DNA from: JAFAYN01 sp963733105
GTDB taxonomy: Bacteria; Gemmatimonadota; Gemmatimonadetes; Longimicrobiales; Longimicrobiaceae
Assembly: GCA_963733105.1 (NCBI GenBank)
Contig: CAVTCB010000018.1
Location: 806,001 to 870,000, forward strand
DNA length: 64,000 nt
Direction of reading: 5' to 3'
Below are positions 54,233 to 61,941 of this stretch, one piece after another; the stretch's first letter is position 1, and each line of letters starts with the position of its first letter. Under the pieces are notes generated by a model. That model did not search any database. It worked only from the letters and a program-made list of their open reading frames with translations, and was not told where the DNA came from. The position numbers and the translations under genes were made by a program.

Positions 54233-55393
54233 ATGCGCGGAAACAGGCTGTACAAGTCGCTGGACCGGCTGGTGGGACAGCTCGGCGTCCTGGCGCTGGC
54301 TCCCTTCTCCCGGAGGACGAGCGGGCCCGCGGTGCTCGCCTCCCCCCGGCGCGTGCTGGTGGTGAAGCTCGCCGCGCTGGGCGACACGGTCCTCCTGGTC
54401 CCCGCCGTCCGCGCGCTGCGCGAGCGCTTCCCGGACGCGGAGGTCACGCTGGTCTGCACCGGCGTCAACGAGGCGGCGGCCCGGCTCTACCCGCGCTGCT
54501 TCGACCGCATCCTCCGCCTGGAGGTGGGGCGGGCGCTGCGCGAGCCCGCGTACCTCCTGCACTTCGTGCGCGGGCTGCGGGCGCTTCGCTTCGACGTCGT
54601 CTTCGACTTCGAGCAGTGGCCCTACGTCTCCCCCATCCTCCTGCGGCTGGCCGGGATCCCGGTGCGGGTGGGGTTCAGGACCGGAGCGCGGACCCGCCAC
54701 CTCCTCTACACGCACGTCCGGGAGCGCCGGAGCGGCCGCCACGAGGCGGAGAACTTCCTCTACCTTCTCGGCGCGGTGGGGATCGAGCCGCCCGCGCCCG
54801 TGCTGGAGCTCCCGATAGCCGAGGAGGCGCGCCGCGCCGTCGTCGAGGGGCTCCGGGCGGACGGGTGGAACGGCGAGGACCCGCTGGTGGTGGTGCATCC
54901 CGGGTGCGGGAGCCACGGCTTCCCGCGGGAGTGGCCCCTGGCCTCCTACGAGGCGCTCTGCACTCGTCTCCTCGCCGCCGGGGAGGCGTTCTTCGTCTTC
55001 ACCGGCGGTCCGGACGAGCGCCGCCTCACCGGGCCTCTCGCCGCCGCCCTGGGAGGGCGGGGCACGGCGCGGACCGAGCTCACGCTGGAGCGCTTCGCCG
55101 CGCTGGTCTCTCTTGCCCGCCTGGTGGTGTCCGGGAACACGGGGGCCATGCACCTGGCCGCGGCGGCCGGGGTCCCGCAGGTGGCGCTGCACGGGCCCAC
55201 CGACTCCGCGAAGTGGGGTCCCCTCAACCCCCGGGCCGTGGTGATCCGGTCCTCGTGCCCGGAGTGCCCCTGCCTCGACCTCGGACACGAGTTCCACCGT
55301 ACCGACGGATTCTGCATGGCCCAGATCCCGGTGGACGAGGTGTACCGGGCCGCGGTCACCGCCCTGGGAGCGGCGGCGAGCCACGCCGCCTGA
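54233..55393 (+). CDS. Glycosyltransferase family 9 (heptosyltransferase-like)
   Basis: The 386-residue protein has VLVVKLAALGDTVLLVPAVR, FDVVFDFEQWPYVSPILLRL, VVVHPGCGSHGFPREWPLAS YE and the donor-site VSGNTGAMHLAAAAGVPQVA LHGPTDSAKWGP. This is the ADP-heptose:LPS heptosyltransferase family, suggesting transfer of heptose or a related sugar to the outer-membrane glycan. CPECPCLDLGHEF carries a Cys cluster seen in some members. It lies between the repeat lipoprotein and Wzi copy 3. Confidence 0.85.
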   Translation: MRGNRLYKSLDRLVGQLGVLALAPFSRRTSGPAVLASPRRVLVVKLAALGDTVLLVPAVRALRERFPDAEVTLVCTGVNEAAARLYPRCFDRILRLEVGRALREPAYLLHFVRGLRALRFDVVFDFEQWPYVSPILLRLAGIPVRVGFRTGARTRHLLYTHVRERRSGRHEAENFLYLLGAVGIEPPAPVLELPIAEEARRAVVEGLRADGWNGEDPLVVVHPGCGSHGFPREWPLASYEALCTRLLAAGEAFFVFTGGPDERRLTGPLAAALGGRGTARTELTLERFAALVSLARLVVSGNTGAMHLAAAAGVPQVALHGPTDSAKWGPLNPRAVVIRSSCPECPCLDLGHEFHRTDGFCMAQIPVDEVYRAAVTALGAAASHAA

Positions 55394-55418
55394 GCGTCCG
55401 AGCATTCAACGGAGCAAC

Positions 55419-57164
55419 GTGCGCAGCATCATCGCACCGTCCCACCGATCCGCCTTCGCCGCCCCGGCCCGCGCCCTCGCGGTCGCCGCCGGCCTCCTCG
55501 TGCTCCTCGCCGGCTCCGCCCGTGCGCAGGACCGGTTGGGTCCCGGGAAGAGCGACCTCTTCACGGCGAGCGAGCTGGAGGAGTACCTCCGCTTCCTGCA
55601 GAGCCAGGGGAGGGTTCCGCTCTACCCCTGGTCCGTCCGCGGCTTCTCGCCGCAGGAGGTGGATCGGCTCGCCCCCCGCGACTCCGTGCACCCCTGGGCG
55701 GAGCGCTACCCGCTGACGCCCGACACCTCGACAGGGCTCCGGGTGGGGCTGGTGCGTCCCAGGGTGGACCTGGTCTACAACTCGGCCTTCCCCTACGGGG
55801 CCAACGATGGCCCCGTCTGGGCGGGGCGGGGGCTCACCACCGTCGTGCAGGCGGGGGTCTCGGCGCGCTACGGCCCGGTGTCCCTGGTGCTCGCCCCGGT
55901 CGCCTTCCGGACGCAGAACGCCGACTTCGAGCTCTCCCCCAACGGGCTGCGCGGGTACCGCGTCTACGCCGACGACCGCGAGCCGCAGTACATCGACCTC
56001 CCGCAGCGCTTCGGGGACGAGGCGTACACCCGGATCGACCCCGGGCAGAGCACCCTCCGCGTCGACGCTCGCGGGGTCGCCGTCGGGGCCTCCACCGCGA
56101 ACCAGTACTGGGGACCGGCCACGCAGAACCCGATGGTCCTGGGGAACAACGCGCCGGGGTTCCCGCACCTCTTCCTGGGGACCTCGCGGCCGGTAAACCT
56201 GTGGATCGGGAAGGGGCACGGGCGGATCGTGTGGGGGAGCCTGGAGCAGTCGGACTACTCCCCGATCCCGCCGGCGGTGCTCCCGGCCGGGATGGACCCC
56301 ACCGACTTCCCGATCACCGCAGCGGACGCGGACAAGCTCCCCGTCCTCCTCGGCCGGCGCTTCATGTCGGGGATGGTGGCCACCTTCACGCCGCGCGGGT
56401 TGCCCGGGCTGGAGGTGGGTGGGACGCGCTTCTTCCACACCCCGTGGCCGCGGAGCGGGCTGTCTCCGCGAAACTTCCTGAAGCCGGCGGAGTCGCTCCT
56501 CAAGGTCTACCTCTCCGACACGGACGCCTCGTCTTCCGACCAGAAGTCGGACCGCGACAACCAGATCGCGTCGGTCTTCTTCCGCTGGGTCTTCCCGCGG
56601 AGCGGGTTCGAGATGTACGGGGAGTTCGGCAAGGAGGACCACAACTGGAACCGGCGCGACGCGGCGCTGGAGCCGGACCACCACGCGGGGTACATGCTGG
56701 GGTTCCGCAAGGCGAGCGGGCTGTCGGGGAACCGGCTCCTGGCGGTCCGCGGCGAGGTCCTGAACACCGAGGTCTCGCACATCTACCTGGTGCGGTCGCA
56801 GTCGCCGTTCTACCGGCACGCTCTCACCTACCAGGGACACACGGAGCGGGGGCAGCTCCTGGGGTCGCCGGCCGGGTTCGGCGGGGCGGGGTCGGTGCTG
56901 GCGGCGGACTACTACCACGAGAGGGGCCGGGCCACCCTGTCGTGGACGCGGACCCTGAACAAGGTGAACGGCGAGTTCCTGGAAAAGGGGATCGTCGACC
57001 CCAAGGCGCACGACGTGGTGCACACGCTCGGCGCGGAGAGCCTTCTCTTCGTGGGGAAGCTGGACGTCACCGCCGGGCTCAACGGGGCGTACAACCTGAA
57101 CCGGAACTTCCAGGACGACGCGTTCAACCTGAACCTGGTATTGCGGGTGCAGGCCCGGTTTTAA
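55419..57164 (+). CDS. Wzi-like outer-membrane capsule-assembly protein (copy 3)
   Basis: The 581-residue protein starts at GTG 55419 with a signal peptide ending AGSARAQ. Residues 40-80 (ELEEYLRFLQSQGRVPLYPW) resemble the N-terminal helical part of Wzi. NDGPVWAGRGLTTVVQAGVS, GPVSLVLAPVAFRTQNADFE and FFRWVFPRSGFEMYGEFGKE DHNWN are shared with copy 2, and the protein ends in RVQARF with a terminal Phe as in outer-membrane barrels. A bidirectional terminator follows at 57186. It would hold capsule at the cell surface. Confidence 0.8.
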   Translation: MRSIIAPSHRSAFAAPARALAVAAGLLVLLAGSARAQDRLGPGKSDLFTASELEEYLRFLQSQGRVPLYPWSVRGFSPQEVDRLAPRDSVHPWAERYPLTPDTSTGLRVGLVRPRVDLVYNSAFPYGANDGPVWAGRGLTTVVQAGVSARYGPVSLVLAPVAFRTQNADFELSPNGLRGYRVYADDREPQYIDLPQRFGDEAYTRIDPGQSTLRVDARGVAVGASTANQYWGPATQNPMVLGNNAPGFPHLFLGTSRPVNLWIGKGHGRIVWGSLEQSDYSPIPPAVLPAGMDPTDFPITAADADKLPVLLGRRFMSGMVATFTPRGLPGLEVGGTRFFHTPWPRSGLSPRNFLKPAESLLKVYLSDTDASSSDQKSDRDNQIASVFFRWVFPRSGFEMYGEFGKEDHNWNRRDAALEPDHHAGYMLGFRKASGLSGNRLLAVRGEVLNTEVSHIYLVRSQSPFYRHALTYQGHTERGQLLGSPAGFGGAGSVLAADYYHERGRATLSWTRTLNKVNGEFLEKGIVDPKAHDVVHTLGAESLLFVGKLDVTAGLNGAYNLNRNFQDDAFNLNLVLRVQARF

Positions 57165-57185
57165 GATCCGTTTCTTCCCGTCGCG

Positions 57186-57215
57186 AAAAGGCCGCTCGAA
57201 CGAGCGGCCTTTTTC
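57186..57215 (+). terminator. Intrinsic terminator after the glycan cluster
   Basis: AAAAGGCCGCTCG (57186-57198) pairs with CGAGCGGCCTTTT (57201-57213), with Ts continuing to 57215. The A-run on the left means it could also work on the minus strand. Confidence 0.85.
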
Positions 57216-57218
57216 TTT

Positions 57219-57630
57219 TGTACGTCATGAGTTTCCGAAGTGACAATCATTGCGCTGGGCTTGTCGGCTCTATAACCATGCACATGGAAGTGCCCGCAGA
57301 CCCCTGCCGTGAAATCACGAGAAGCAGAAGCCAGGGCATGAAGAATGCAGAGGGGATTCGCGCTTGTCGAAAGCATGTAGGAGGTTCGTCCAAGGTTTCG
57401 CCCGCTTCCCGGCAATCGACGTTTCTCGCTCCCGGATCAGGGAGCGCCATGCTTGCTGCGCACCTTCGGGCGGCGTCCGCCGCCCGCGCTGTCATGAACC
57501 GACAGGACCTCGAAAGGAGGCGCACGCCAGGGGACCGGGAGTGACCCGGCAGGGAGTGGAGTACGGCGTCGTAGCACGCCGCCCGGAGGGGATTGGTTCC
57601 CCTCCTGAGCCCATCATCTGGAGGCAAGTC
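57219..57630. other. 412-base gap without a recognisable gene
   Basis: Between the terminator and the DUF4331 gene I find no supported coding sequence. Short open frames have no ribosome binding site and no protein-like composition. It contains a possible promoter at 57250-57276, a small inverted repeat (GCTCCC/GGGAGC, near 57428-57445) and a purine-rich GAAAGGAGG at about 57511. Confidence 0.5.
57250..57276 (+). promoter_or_regulatory. Possible promoter upstream of the DUF4331 genes
   Basis: TTGCGC (57250-57255), 15 bases, then TATAAC (57271-57276). The -10 is good but the spacing is short and the site lies 355 bases before the ATG at 57631, so a long leader would be needed. Weak. Confidence 0.25.
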
Positions 57631-58464
57631 ATGAAAACGCCGAAGCTGCCGCGCTGGACCAGGGTCGTACCCGTCGTCGCCGCCGCAGGCCTCGTCGCCA
57701 CGTTCGCCGTGACGAGGGAGTCCATCGGTTCCGACCACATGGACACACCGCTCACCGAGCTGAATCCGCGACTCGACATCAACGACGTCTATGCCTTCCC
57801 CGGCTCCAGCGACGACCGCATCGCCATCGCGGTGACGCTCTCGTCCCCGCTGGGCGGGTCCTCGCTCGCCGCGCACCAGTTCGATCCGAACGCGCTGTAC
57901 CAGATCCACGTCGACAACAACCAGGACGGGGTCGAGGACGTCGTGTTCCAGTTCTCCTTCGACAGCCGCGCGAACGGCACGCAGACGGTGGACGTGATCG
58001 GACCGGTCCCGCCGGCCCGCGCCTCCGGGATCCAGGACTCCGGCTCGGAGTCGTACAACTTCAGCCGCGCCGCGATGACCTTCAACGACGCCCCGCTCGG
58101 GTCCGTGCGCTCCGGCGCGATCCCGGCCTCCGGCCGCAACATGCAGTTCTTCGCCGGCGTCCGCGACGACCCGTTCTACATCGACCTGGAGCAGTTCTTC
58201 CGCATCCTCCCGGATCGCCGTCCGACCCAGGGAGCGCTCTCGCAGCTGGGGCCGCAGCAGCAGGCCACCGCGTTCCGCCCGAACTGCGGGACCGGGACCA
58301 CGCCGCCGGCCAATTCCGCTCCGTTCGACGCCCGTTTCGGGTGCGCGCGTGACTTCCTCGCGGGCTTCAACGCCCTCGCGATCGTGGTGGAGGTGCCCGA
58401 GGCCGACCTGACCTTCAACGGTGCCCGCACTCAGCTGGGCGTCTGGGCAACCATCAGCCGCTGA
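57631..58464 (+). CDS. Exported DUF4331 protein, N-terminal half
   Basis: The 277-residue protein has a signal sequence or anchor (VVPVVAAAGLVATFAVT, about 12-28). It then has the DUF4331 opening SDHMDTPLTELNPRLDINDV YAFPG and the LYQIHVDNNQDGVEDVVFQF segment, which contains a Ca-binding-like DxNxDG. It stops where longer DUF4331 proteins continue, and the missing part is the next gene. GGAGG lies 7 bases before the ATG. The function of DUF4331 is unknown; the acidic loop suggests calcium binding (inference). Confidence 0.8.
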   Translation: MKTPKLPRWTRVVPVVAAAGLVATFAVTRESIGSDHMDTPLTELNPRLDINDVYAFPGSSDDRIAIAVTLSSPLGGSSLAAHQFDPNALYQIHVDNNQDGVEDVVFQFSFDSRANGTQTVDVIGPVPPARASGIQDSGSESYNFSRAAMTFNDAPLGSVRSGAIPASGRNMQFFAGVRDDPFYIDLEQFFRILPDRRPTQGALSQLGPQQQATAFRPNCGTGTTPPANSAPFDARFGCARDFLAGFNALAIVVEVPEADLTFNGARTQLGVWATISR

Positions 58465-58504
58465 GCGGCCGCACACCTTCACTGAGCACGAAAGGGAAAC
58501 GAAC

Positions 58505-59143
58505 ATGAGGAAGTCAATCCAGCTTTCCGGTGTGCTGGTCGCCGCGGCACTGACCGCCGTCGCCTGCGACCGCGAGACCCCCACCGCCACGCGCCAGTCG
58601 GACGCCCCCGCGGCGTTCGACAGCACCTTCGCCACGAACCCCAACCGGTTCTTCGTGCAGGTGGAGCGGCTCGGAAACCCGCTCGTGGCCGAGGTCTTCC
58701 TGGAGAAGCGCGAGCACGAGACGCACAACATCTTCGGGCCGCGCCGCGACGCGGGGCACTTCACCGACGACATCACGTTCTTCACCACCACGGTCGGCGG
58801 GCGCAGCGCCGCCTACGCCAACACGCTGGCGGGCGCCCTGGTCGGCGGCTCGGGTGACGAGCTGCGAGTGTTCACCGACCGCGCAGCCGGCGTCACGGCG
58901 AGCACGGCGGCGGGCGCCGCGACCGTGGGGTGGCTCAGCCACGCCCTCGCGCCCAACAACACCGGGTACGGCGGCCGCAAGCTGGCCGGCGACGACGTGG
59001 TCGACAAGGGCCTGGGGGCGATCTTCGGGACCGCGCTGGGCGACACCACGCGCGTGACCCCGGGGCTGGTGACGGACAACGTCGGCAGCAACGACAAGAC
59101 GCCGGTCTCCACCTTCCCGTACCTTCCCGAGCCGACGCCCTGA
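58505..59143 (+). CDS. DUF4331-like lipoprotein, C-terminal half
   Basis: The 212-residue protein has a lipoprotein signal (AALTAVAC, Cys20). It continues with NPNRFFVQVERLGNPLVAEV FLEKREHETHN, which corresponds to the second half of full-length DUF4331 proteins. It therefore seems to be the second part of a split DUF4331 protein, separately exported and lipid-anchored. It lies 40 bases after the first half with AAAGGGAAAC as ribosome binding site. A 14-bp hairpin follows the gene. Confidence 0.7.
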   Translation: MRKSIQLSGVLVAAALTAVACDRETPTATRQSDAPAAFDSTFATNPNRFFVQVERLGNPLVAEVFLEKREHETHNIFGPRRDAGHFTDDITFFTTTVGGRSAAYANTLAGALVGGSGDELRVFTDRAAGVTASTAAGAATVGWLSHALAPNNTGYGGRKLAGDDVVDKGLGAIFGTALGDTTRVTPGLVTDNVGSNDKTPVSTFPYLPEPTP

Positions 59144-59161
59144 TCCCGGGCGCCGTCATGG

Positions 59162-59192
59162 GTCTCCCCGGCCGGATTCCGGCCGGGGAGAC
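59162..59192 (+). other. 14-bp perfect GC hairpin after the second DUF4331 gene
   Basis: GTCTCCCCGGCCGG (59162-59175) pairs with CCGGCCGGGGAGAC (59179-59192) around ATT, with no U-tract. It lies 27 bases before the TPR gene and is probably a partial terminator or processing site. Confidence 0.5.
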
Positions 59193-59218
59193 TCCGCACG
59201 TGCAGCAGTGAGGAATGC

Positions 59219-60538
59219 ATGAAGCAGCGCGTTCTCGTGGTCGGGGTGGTCCTCTGTGCGCTCGCCGCCGGGCTGGGATGGACCGGGCACCTGCGCGCCC
59301 GCGCCTCCGAGGCTCGTGCCCGGCAGGAAGAGGCGGTGGCGGCACGGGCCGTCGAGACGGCCGCCGCGGAGCGGGACCGCGCCATCGCGACGTTCCAGCG
59401 CCGCGCCGCAGCCGATCCCTACAGCGCGATCGACCTGTCCTGGCTCGCCAGCCTCTACCTCCGCCGTGCCCGCGAGACGGGGAGCACGGCGGACTACGTG
59501 AGCGCGGAGAAGGCGGCGCGCAGCTCTCTCGCGCTGCGCGTCGCGCACAACACGGCCACGTACCAGACGCTCGCCGCGAGCCTGGTCGCGCAGCACCGCT
59601 TCGCCGAGGCACGCGACGCCGCGCGCAGGCTGGTGGAGTCCGACCCGGAGGACCCCTCCTTCCTCGCGATGCTGGGCGAGATCGAGATGGAGCTGGGGGA
59701 CTACGACGCCGCGAAGCCGGTCTTCGAGGCCCTGGGCGCGGCGAAGCCCCGTCTTTCCGTCCTCCCCCGCCTGGCCCGCTGGCACGAGGTCTCCGGCCGG
59801 ATGCCGGAGGCGCGGAAGCTCCTGTACCGGGCCCGCGACGAGGCGGTCGGCCGCGCCGACCTCCCGGCGGAGCAGGTGGCCTGGTACCACTTCCGCGTGG
59901 GCGACCTGGAGCTGCGCGACGGCGAGCTGGAGCCCGCCGAGCGGGCGTTCCGGGCCGGCCTGGCCGTGAACCCGGGCGACTACCGGCTCCTCGCCGCCCT
60001 GGCGCGCCTGGAAGCGGCCCGGCACGACTGGGAGGAGGCGGCGCGGTACGGGGAGGAGGCGATCGCGGCGGTGCTGGACCCCGCCACCCTGGGCGTGGTG
60101 AGCGACGCGTACGCCGCGCTCGGCGACAGCGTCCGGGCGCGGGAGCTGGTGAAGGTCATGGAGCTCTCGGCCTTTCACGAGGACGAGCCCCTGCACCGGC
60201 CGTGGGGCCTCTTCTTCCTCGACCATGGCCTGCACGTCGGCCGGGTAGCCGCGGAGGCGGCGGAGGAGGTCCGGGGCCGCCGCGACGTGTACGGCTACGA
60301 CCTGCTGGCCTGGGCCCTCCACAAGCAGGGGAAGCACGCCGAGGCCCGCGCGGCCATGCGCCGGGCATTGCGCATGGGGACGCAGGACGCCACGCTGTCC
60401 TTCCACGCCGGGATGATCGAGCGGGCGCTCGGCGACCGCAGGGCGGCGCGGGAGCACCTGGAGCGCGCGCTGGAGCTGAACCCGCACTTCCACCCCACCC
60501 AGCCGGACCAGGCCCGGCGGGTCCTGGAGTCCCTCTGA
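59219..60538 (+). CDS. TPR-repeat protein with N-terminal membrane anchor
   Basis: The 439-residue protein has one hydrophobic helix (about 5-22), a charged helical stretch (about 25-60) and then a superhelix of TPR-like repeats, for example PSFLAMLGEIEMELGDYDAA, PAERAFRAGLAVNPGDYRLL and AREHLERALELNPHF. TPR proteins are scaffolds for protein complexes. Placed between DUF4331 and HupE/UreJ genes it probably organises their products at the periplasmic face of the membrane; this is inference. Specific partner unknown. Confidence 0.8.
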   Translation: MKQRVLVVGVVLCALAAGLGWTGHLRARASEARARQEEAVAARAVETAAAERDRAIATFQRRAAADPYSAIDLSWLASLYLRRARETGSTADYVSAEKAARSSLALRVAHNTATYQTLAASLVAQHRFAEARDAARRLVESDPEDPSFLAMLGEIEMELGDYDAAKPVFEALGAAKPRLSVLPRLARWHEVSGRMPEARKLLYRARDEAVGRADLPAEQVAWYHFRVGDLELRDGELEPAERAFRAGLAVNPGDYRLLAALARLEAARHDWEEAARYGEEAIAAVLDPATLGVVSDAYAALGDSVRARELVKVMELSAFHEDEPLHRPWGLFFLDHGLHVGRVAAEAAEEVRGRRDVYGYDLLAWALHKQGKHAEARAAMRRALRMGTQDATLSFHAGMIERALGDRRAAREHLERALELNPHFHPTQPDQARRVLESL

Positions 60539-60554
60539 CCGCCCGGAGAGGGCC

Positions 60555-61163
60555 ATGCTTTCCGAGCTCCTCGCTTTCGTCCGCCTGGGCTTCCTGCACA
60601 TCACCGACCTGCAGGGGGCCGACCACATCCTCTTCCTGATCGCGCTCGCGGCCATCTACCGGTTCCGCGACTACCGGGACGTGTTCTGGGTGGTGACGGC
60701 CTTCACCGTGGGCCACTCCGTCACCCTGGCGCTGGCGGTCACGGGGGCGCTCTCCCTCCCCACGGAGCTGATCGAGTTCCTGATCCCCGTGACCATCGTC
60801 GCCACCGGGATCGAGAACCTCCTGGTCCGCGACCGCGAGAGGTGGCTCTGGGGCCGGCGCTACCGCCCGGTGTTCGCCGGGGTGTTCGGGCTGGTGCACG
60901 GGGCCGGGTTCGCCAACTACCTGCGGAGCCTGTTCGTGGACCGCGTCGCCGTCCCCCTCTTCGGCTTCAACGTGGGGATCGAGCTGGGGCAGATCGCCGT
61001 GCTGGCGGTGGTCGCGGTGCTCTTCGCGGCGCTGGACCGGGGGCTGGAGCGGGTCCGCTCCGCCGGCGCGGAGCCCTCGCCCTTCCGGCTTCGGGTGATC
61101 GCCGTTTCCGCGGTGGTGGTGCTGGTGGCGGCGCGCTGGACGCTGGAGCGGAGCCCGTGGTGA
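60555..61163 (+). CDS. HupE/UreJ-type membrane protein
   Basis: The 202-residue protein has about six hydrophobic helices and the signatures HITDLQGADHILFLIALAAI, FTVGHSVTLAL, EFLIPVTIVATGIENLL, FGLVHGAGFA and FNVGIELGQ. The histidine-bearing motifs match the HupE/UreJ_2 family. Relatives HupE and UreJ are nickel-related permeases, but no hydrogenase or urease gene is nearby, so the substrate is open. Its stop overlaps the next gene. Confidence 0.85.
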   Translation: MLSELLAFVRLGFLHITDLQGADHILFLIALAAIYRFRDYRDVFWVVTAFTVGHSVTLALAVTGALSLPTELIEFLIPVTIVATGIENLLVRDRERWLWGRRYRPVFAGVFGLVHGAGFANYLRSLFVDRVAVPLFGFNVGIELGQIAVLAVVAVLFAALDRGLERVRSAGAEPSPFRLRVIAVSAVVVLVAARWTLERSPW

Positions 61164-61663
61164 GAGGGGCCCGCCCCGGCGCGCTCGCGCTGGCGGTGGC
61201 TCTCCTCCTCCGGGCCGGTGACGTGGCGGCCGCCGCGCACCCGATCCACACCACCCTGGCGCAGCTCAGCGAGGACCGCGCGGAGCGCGCGGTGCGGGTC
61301 TCCGTCCGCGTGTTCGCCGACGATTTCGGGCTGGCGCTGCAGCGCAAGGCGGGGGGGAGGGCGGTGGCGCCGGGCCCGGAGTTCGAGGCCTGGGCGTCCG
61401 CATACGCGTCGCGCGCCCTGCTCCTGGCCGACCGCCGCGGGAGGCCCGTCCCCCTCCGGTGGTGCGGAGCGCGCCACGCCGGGCAGGTGTACTGGCTCTG
61501 CCTGACCGCCGCGGCTCCCTCGGGGCTCCGGGGGATGCGCGTGCGGAGCCTGTTCCACTTCGAGCTGTATCCCGACCAGGTGAACATGGTCCAGGCCGAG
61601 TACGGCGGCGACCGGGAGAGCCTGCTCTTCACACGCGGCGATCCCGCCAAGCGGATTCCCTGA
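61160..61663 (+). CDS. Exported DUF6702-like protein
   Basis: The 167-residue protein starts at GTG 61160, overlapping the HupE-like gene (GTGA). It has a signal peptide (ALAVALLLRAGDVAAA) and begins its mature part with AAHPIHTTLAQLSEDRAERA. VRVSVRVFADDFGLALQR and SLFHFELYPDQVNMVQAEYG match small periplasmic proteins that commonly accompany HupE/UreJ_2 genes. Function unknown; a metal-related periplasmic partner is a guess from the AHP(I)HTT start. Confidence 0.65.
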   Translation: MRGARPGALALAVALLLRAGDVAAAAHPIHTTLAQLSEDRAERAVRVSVRVFADDFGLALQRKAGGRAVAPGPEFEAWASAYASRALLLADRRGRPVPLRWCGARHAGQVYWLCLTAAAPSGLRGMRVRSLFHFELYPDQVNMVQAEYGGDRESLLFTRGDPAKRIP

Positions 61664-61800
61664 CCTTTGTGACCGTCCGGCCCCCGCCGTCGTCTTTCCG
61701 CCGTACGCGCTTCGAAATTGCGAATTCTCCGCCGCGTGCACGCGGCCCCGTCGGGGCCGGATCGCGCGGGCGGCGCGGGTTCGCGAAGTCGTTGCGGGGA

Positions 61801-61829
61801 TTGCGCCGGAGGAGTGCCCGGCGTATTTT
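61801..61829 (+). promoter_or_regulatory. Sigma-70-type promoter for fcl-wecA
   Basis: TTGCGC (61801-61806), 17 bases, then TATTTT (61824-61829), about 115 bases before fcl. It lies in a 278-base gap that also has a short GC hairpin (GGCCCCGTCGGGGCC, 61744-61758) but no other feature. Confidence 0.45.
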
Positions 61830-61941
61830 CATGGGCTGAAACGGCGGCCGTGGAAGGCAACTTGCATGGCCCACGCGCCCGGCCCGAGCCCGCTCCGAGC
61901 AGCGGACCCAGCGCGGCCCCGGCGCCGCTCGTCTTTTTGCA

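Noticed and set aside
37288..57164. Glycan region as a recently acquired island
   Set aside because: Base composition and third-position GC match the core genes, there are no mobile-element or tRNA boundaries, and housekeeping genes (hemB, cobA-hemD) are interleaved.
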